Below are positions 6,271 through 6,700 of a stretch of DNA of 6,700 nt, one piece after another. The stretch is taken from positions 1 through 6,700 of the forward strand of contig JADGPV010000212.1 in assembly GCA_017882245.1 (NCBI GenBank), written 5' to 3'. The translations under genes were made by a program, and so were the position numbers. The notes beneath the pieces are model-generated. The model was given only the letters and a program-made list of their open reading frames with translations, was not told the origin of the DNA and did not search any database. Positions within the stretch are counted from its first letter, which is position 1; each line of letters opens with the position of its first letter. This stretch comes from Bacteroidales bacterium (lineage in GTDB: Bacteria; Bacteroidota; Bacteroidia; Bacteroidales; VadinHA17).

Positions 6271-6700
6271 GATCTGTAATATTTTCATTATCAGCCTCTT
6301 TCTCTTTCATGAGAGTAAGCATATCTTCCAGCATCTCAATTCTGAGCCTGTAGTTCCGGATCAGGGCTCCAATAACCTCTTCGCTGGCAACGTTGTCCTT
6401 CAGATCATTCCTGATCTGTAAAGACAGGCTGTCAAGTTCGCCCATTCCTTTCTCAAGTTCAGTATTGATATCGGGATTAGCAGTAAGGAGTGGCCCAGCC
6501 TCTTTATAGAGTGATCTGATCTGGCTGTCATAATACATGTATGCCTCCCTGACTGCGGCTACCTGCGGATCGTCTTTTACTTGCGGAATGATAATAATCC
6601 TGAGGGCGAGTGTAACTATTGCTGCAGCAATTACAACGGCGGCAGCTGCCATCAGGAGATATCTCCTGATGTGCCTCTCCTGTATGGGAAGATCTTTTTC
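6260..6700 (-). CDS. single-pass membrane protein, anti-sigma-operon type, N-terminus cut by right window edge
   Basis: The frame is open from the window edge to a TAA at 6260-6262. An internal ATG at 6652 is unlikely to be the true start, because the 16 codons before it (starting EKDLPIQERHIRRYLL) run straight into the membrane helix. The visible part has a basic cytoplasmic stretch, one hydrophobic segment (AAAAVVIAAAIVTLALRIIII), then an acidic, helical, probably coiled-coil domain of about 105 residues (for example IGALIRNYRLRIEMLEDML). This layout resembles a Bacteroidota family of small membrane proteins coded between an ECF sigma factor and a DUF4097 protein, often taken to be anti-sigma factors or accessory sensors. 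The 11-nt overlap with the following gene supports a shared operon. No zinc-binding anti-sigma motif is visible in the part present, so the role is inferred from layout only. Confidence 0.65.
   Translation of the reverse strand, partial: EKDLPIQERHIRRYLLMAAAAVVIAAAIVTLALRIIIIPQVKDDPQVAAVREAYMYYDSQIRSLYKEAGPLLTANPDINTELEKGMGELDSLSLQIRNDLKDNVASEEVIGALIRNYRLRIEMLEDMLTLMKEKEADNENITDHEL

Overview
The window looks like part of a Bacteroidota (Bacteroidetes) chromosome. The evidence is the ssb-gldE-gldD-phosphopantetheinyl transferase gene order, a phylum-typical HU/IHF-like protein, a 30-residue AURKAIP1/COX24-type basic protein next to it, A-rich sequence instead of clear Shine-Dalgarno sites before most starts, and a TAnnTTTG-type -7 promoter element. 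I cannot place it below phylum; a Bacteroidales or Marinilabiliales relative is a guess. Gene density is high, and I see no mobile element, CRISPR array, tRNA or rRNA.

Left part (1-2810, minus strand): a tight, probably co-transcribed block read from right to left. It contains ssb (single-stranded DNA-binding protein), gldE (CNNM/CBS-domain membrane protein), gldD (lipoprotein linked to gliding and type IX secretion) and a 4'-phosphopantetheinyl transferase that runs off the left edge. Spacings are 19 nt, a 4-nt ATGA overlap, and 2 nt.

Middle (2811-3575): a 275-nt divergent intergenic region separates ssb from a plus-strand group. It holds an AT-rich stretch with a perfect 14-bp palindrome just upstream of a good -7 box. 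Then come an HU/IHF-like gene and, 5 nt later, a 30-codon gene for an extremely basic small-subunit ribosomal protein candidate (mS38/bS22-like). A leader with a perfect 14-bp hairpin inside an 8-bp outer inverted repeat precedes the next gene.

Right part (3576-6700): rng (RNase E/G family) on the plus strand ends at a GC-rich hairpin that probably terminates transcription from both sides. Facing it on the minus strand are an exported DUF4097-like beta-repeat protein and, overlapping its start, a single-pass membrane protein cut by the right edge. The latter resembles the small membrane (anti-sigma-like) proteins found in Bacteroidota ECF sigma operons.

Most of the window is conserved housekeeping DNA. 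The points worth a second look are the structured rng leader, the palindrome at the HU promoter, the tiny ribosomal-protein gene, an EF-hand-like loop in the RNase G S1-domain insertion, the lack of mutY between ssb and HU, and the partial sigma-operon-like pair at the right edge. I found no convincing evidence of an entirely new system.
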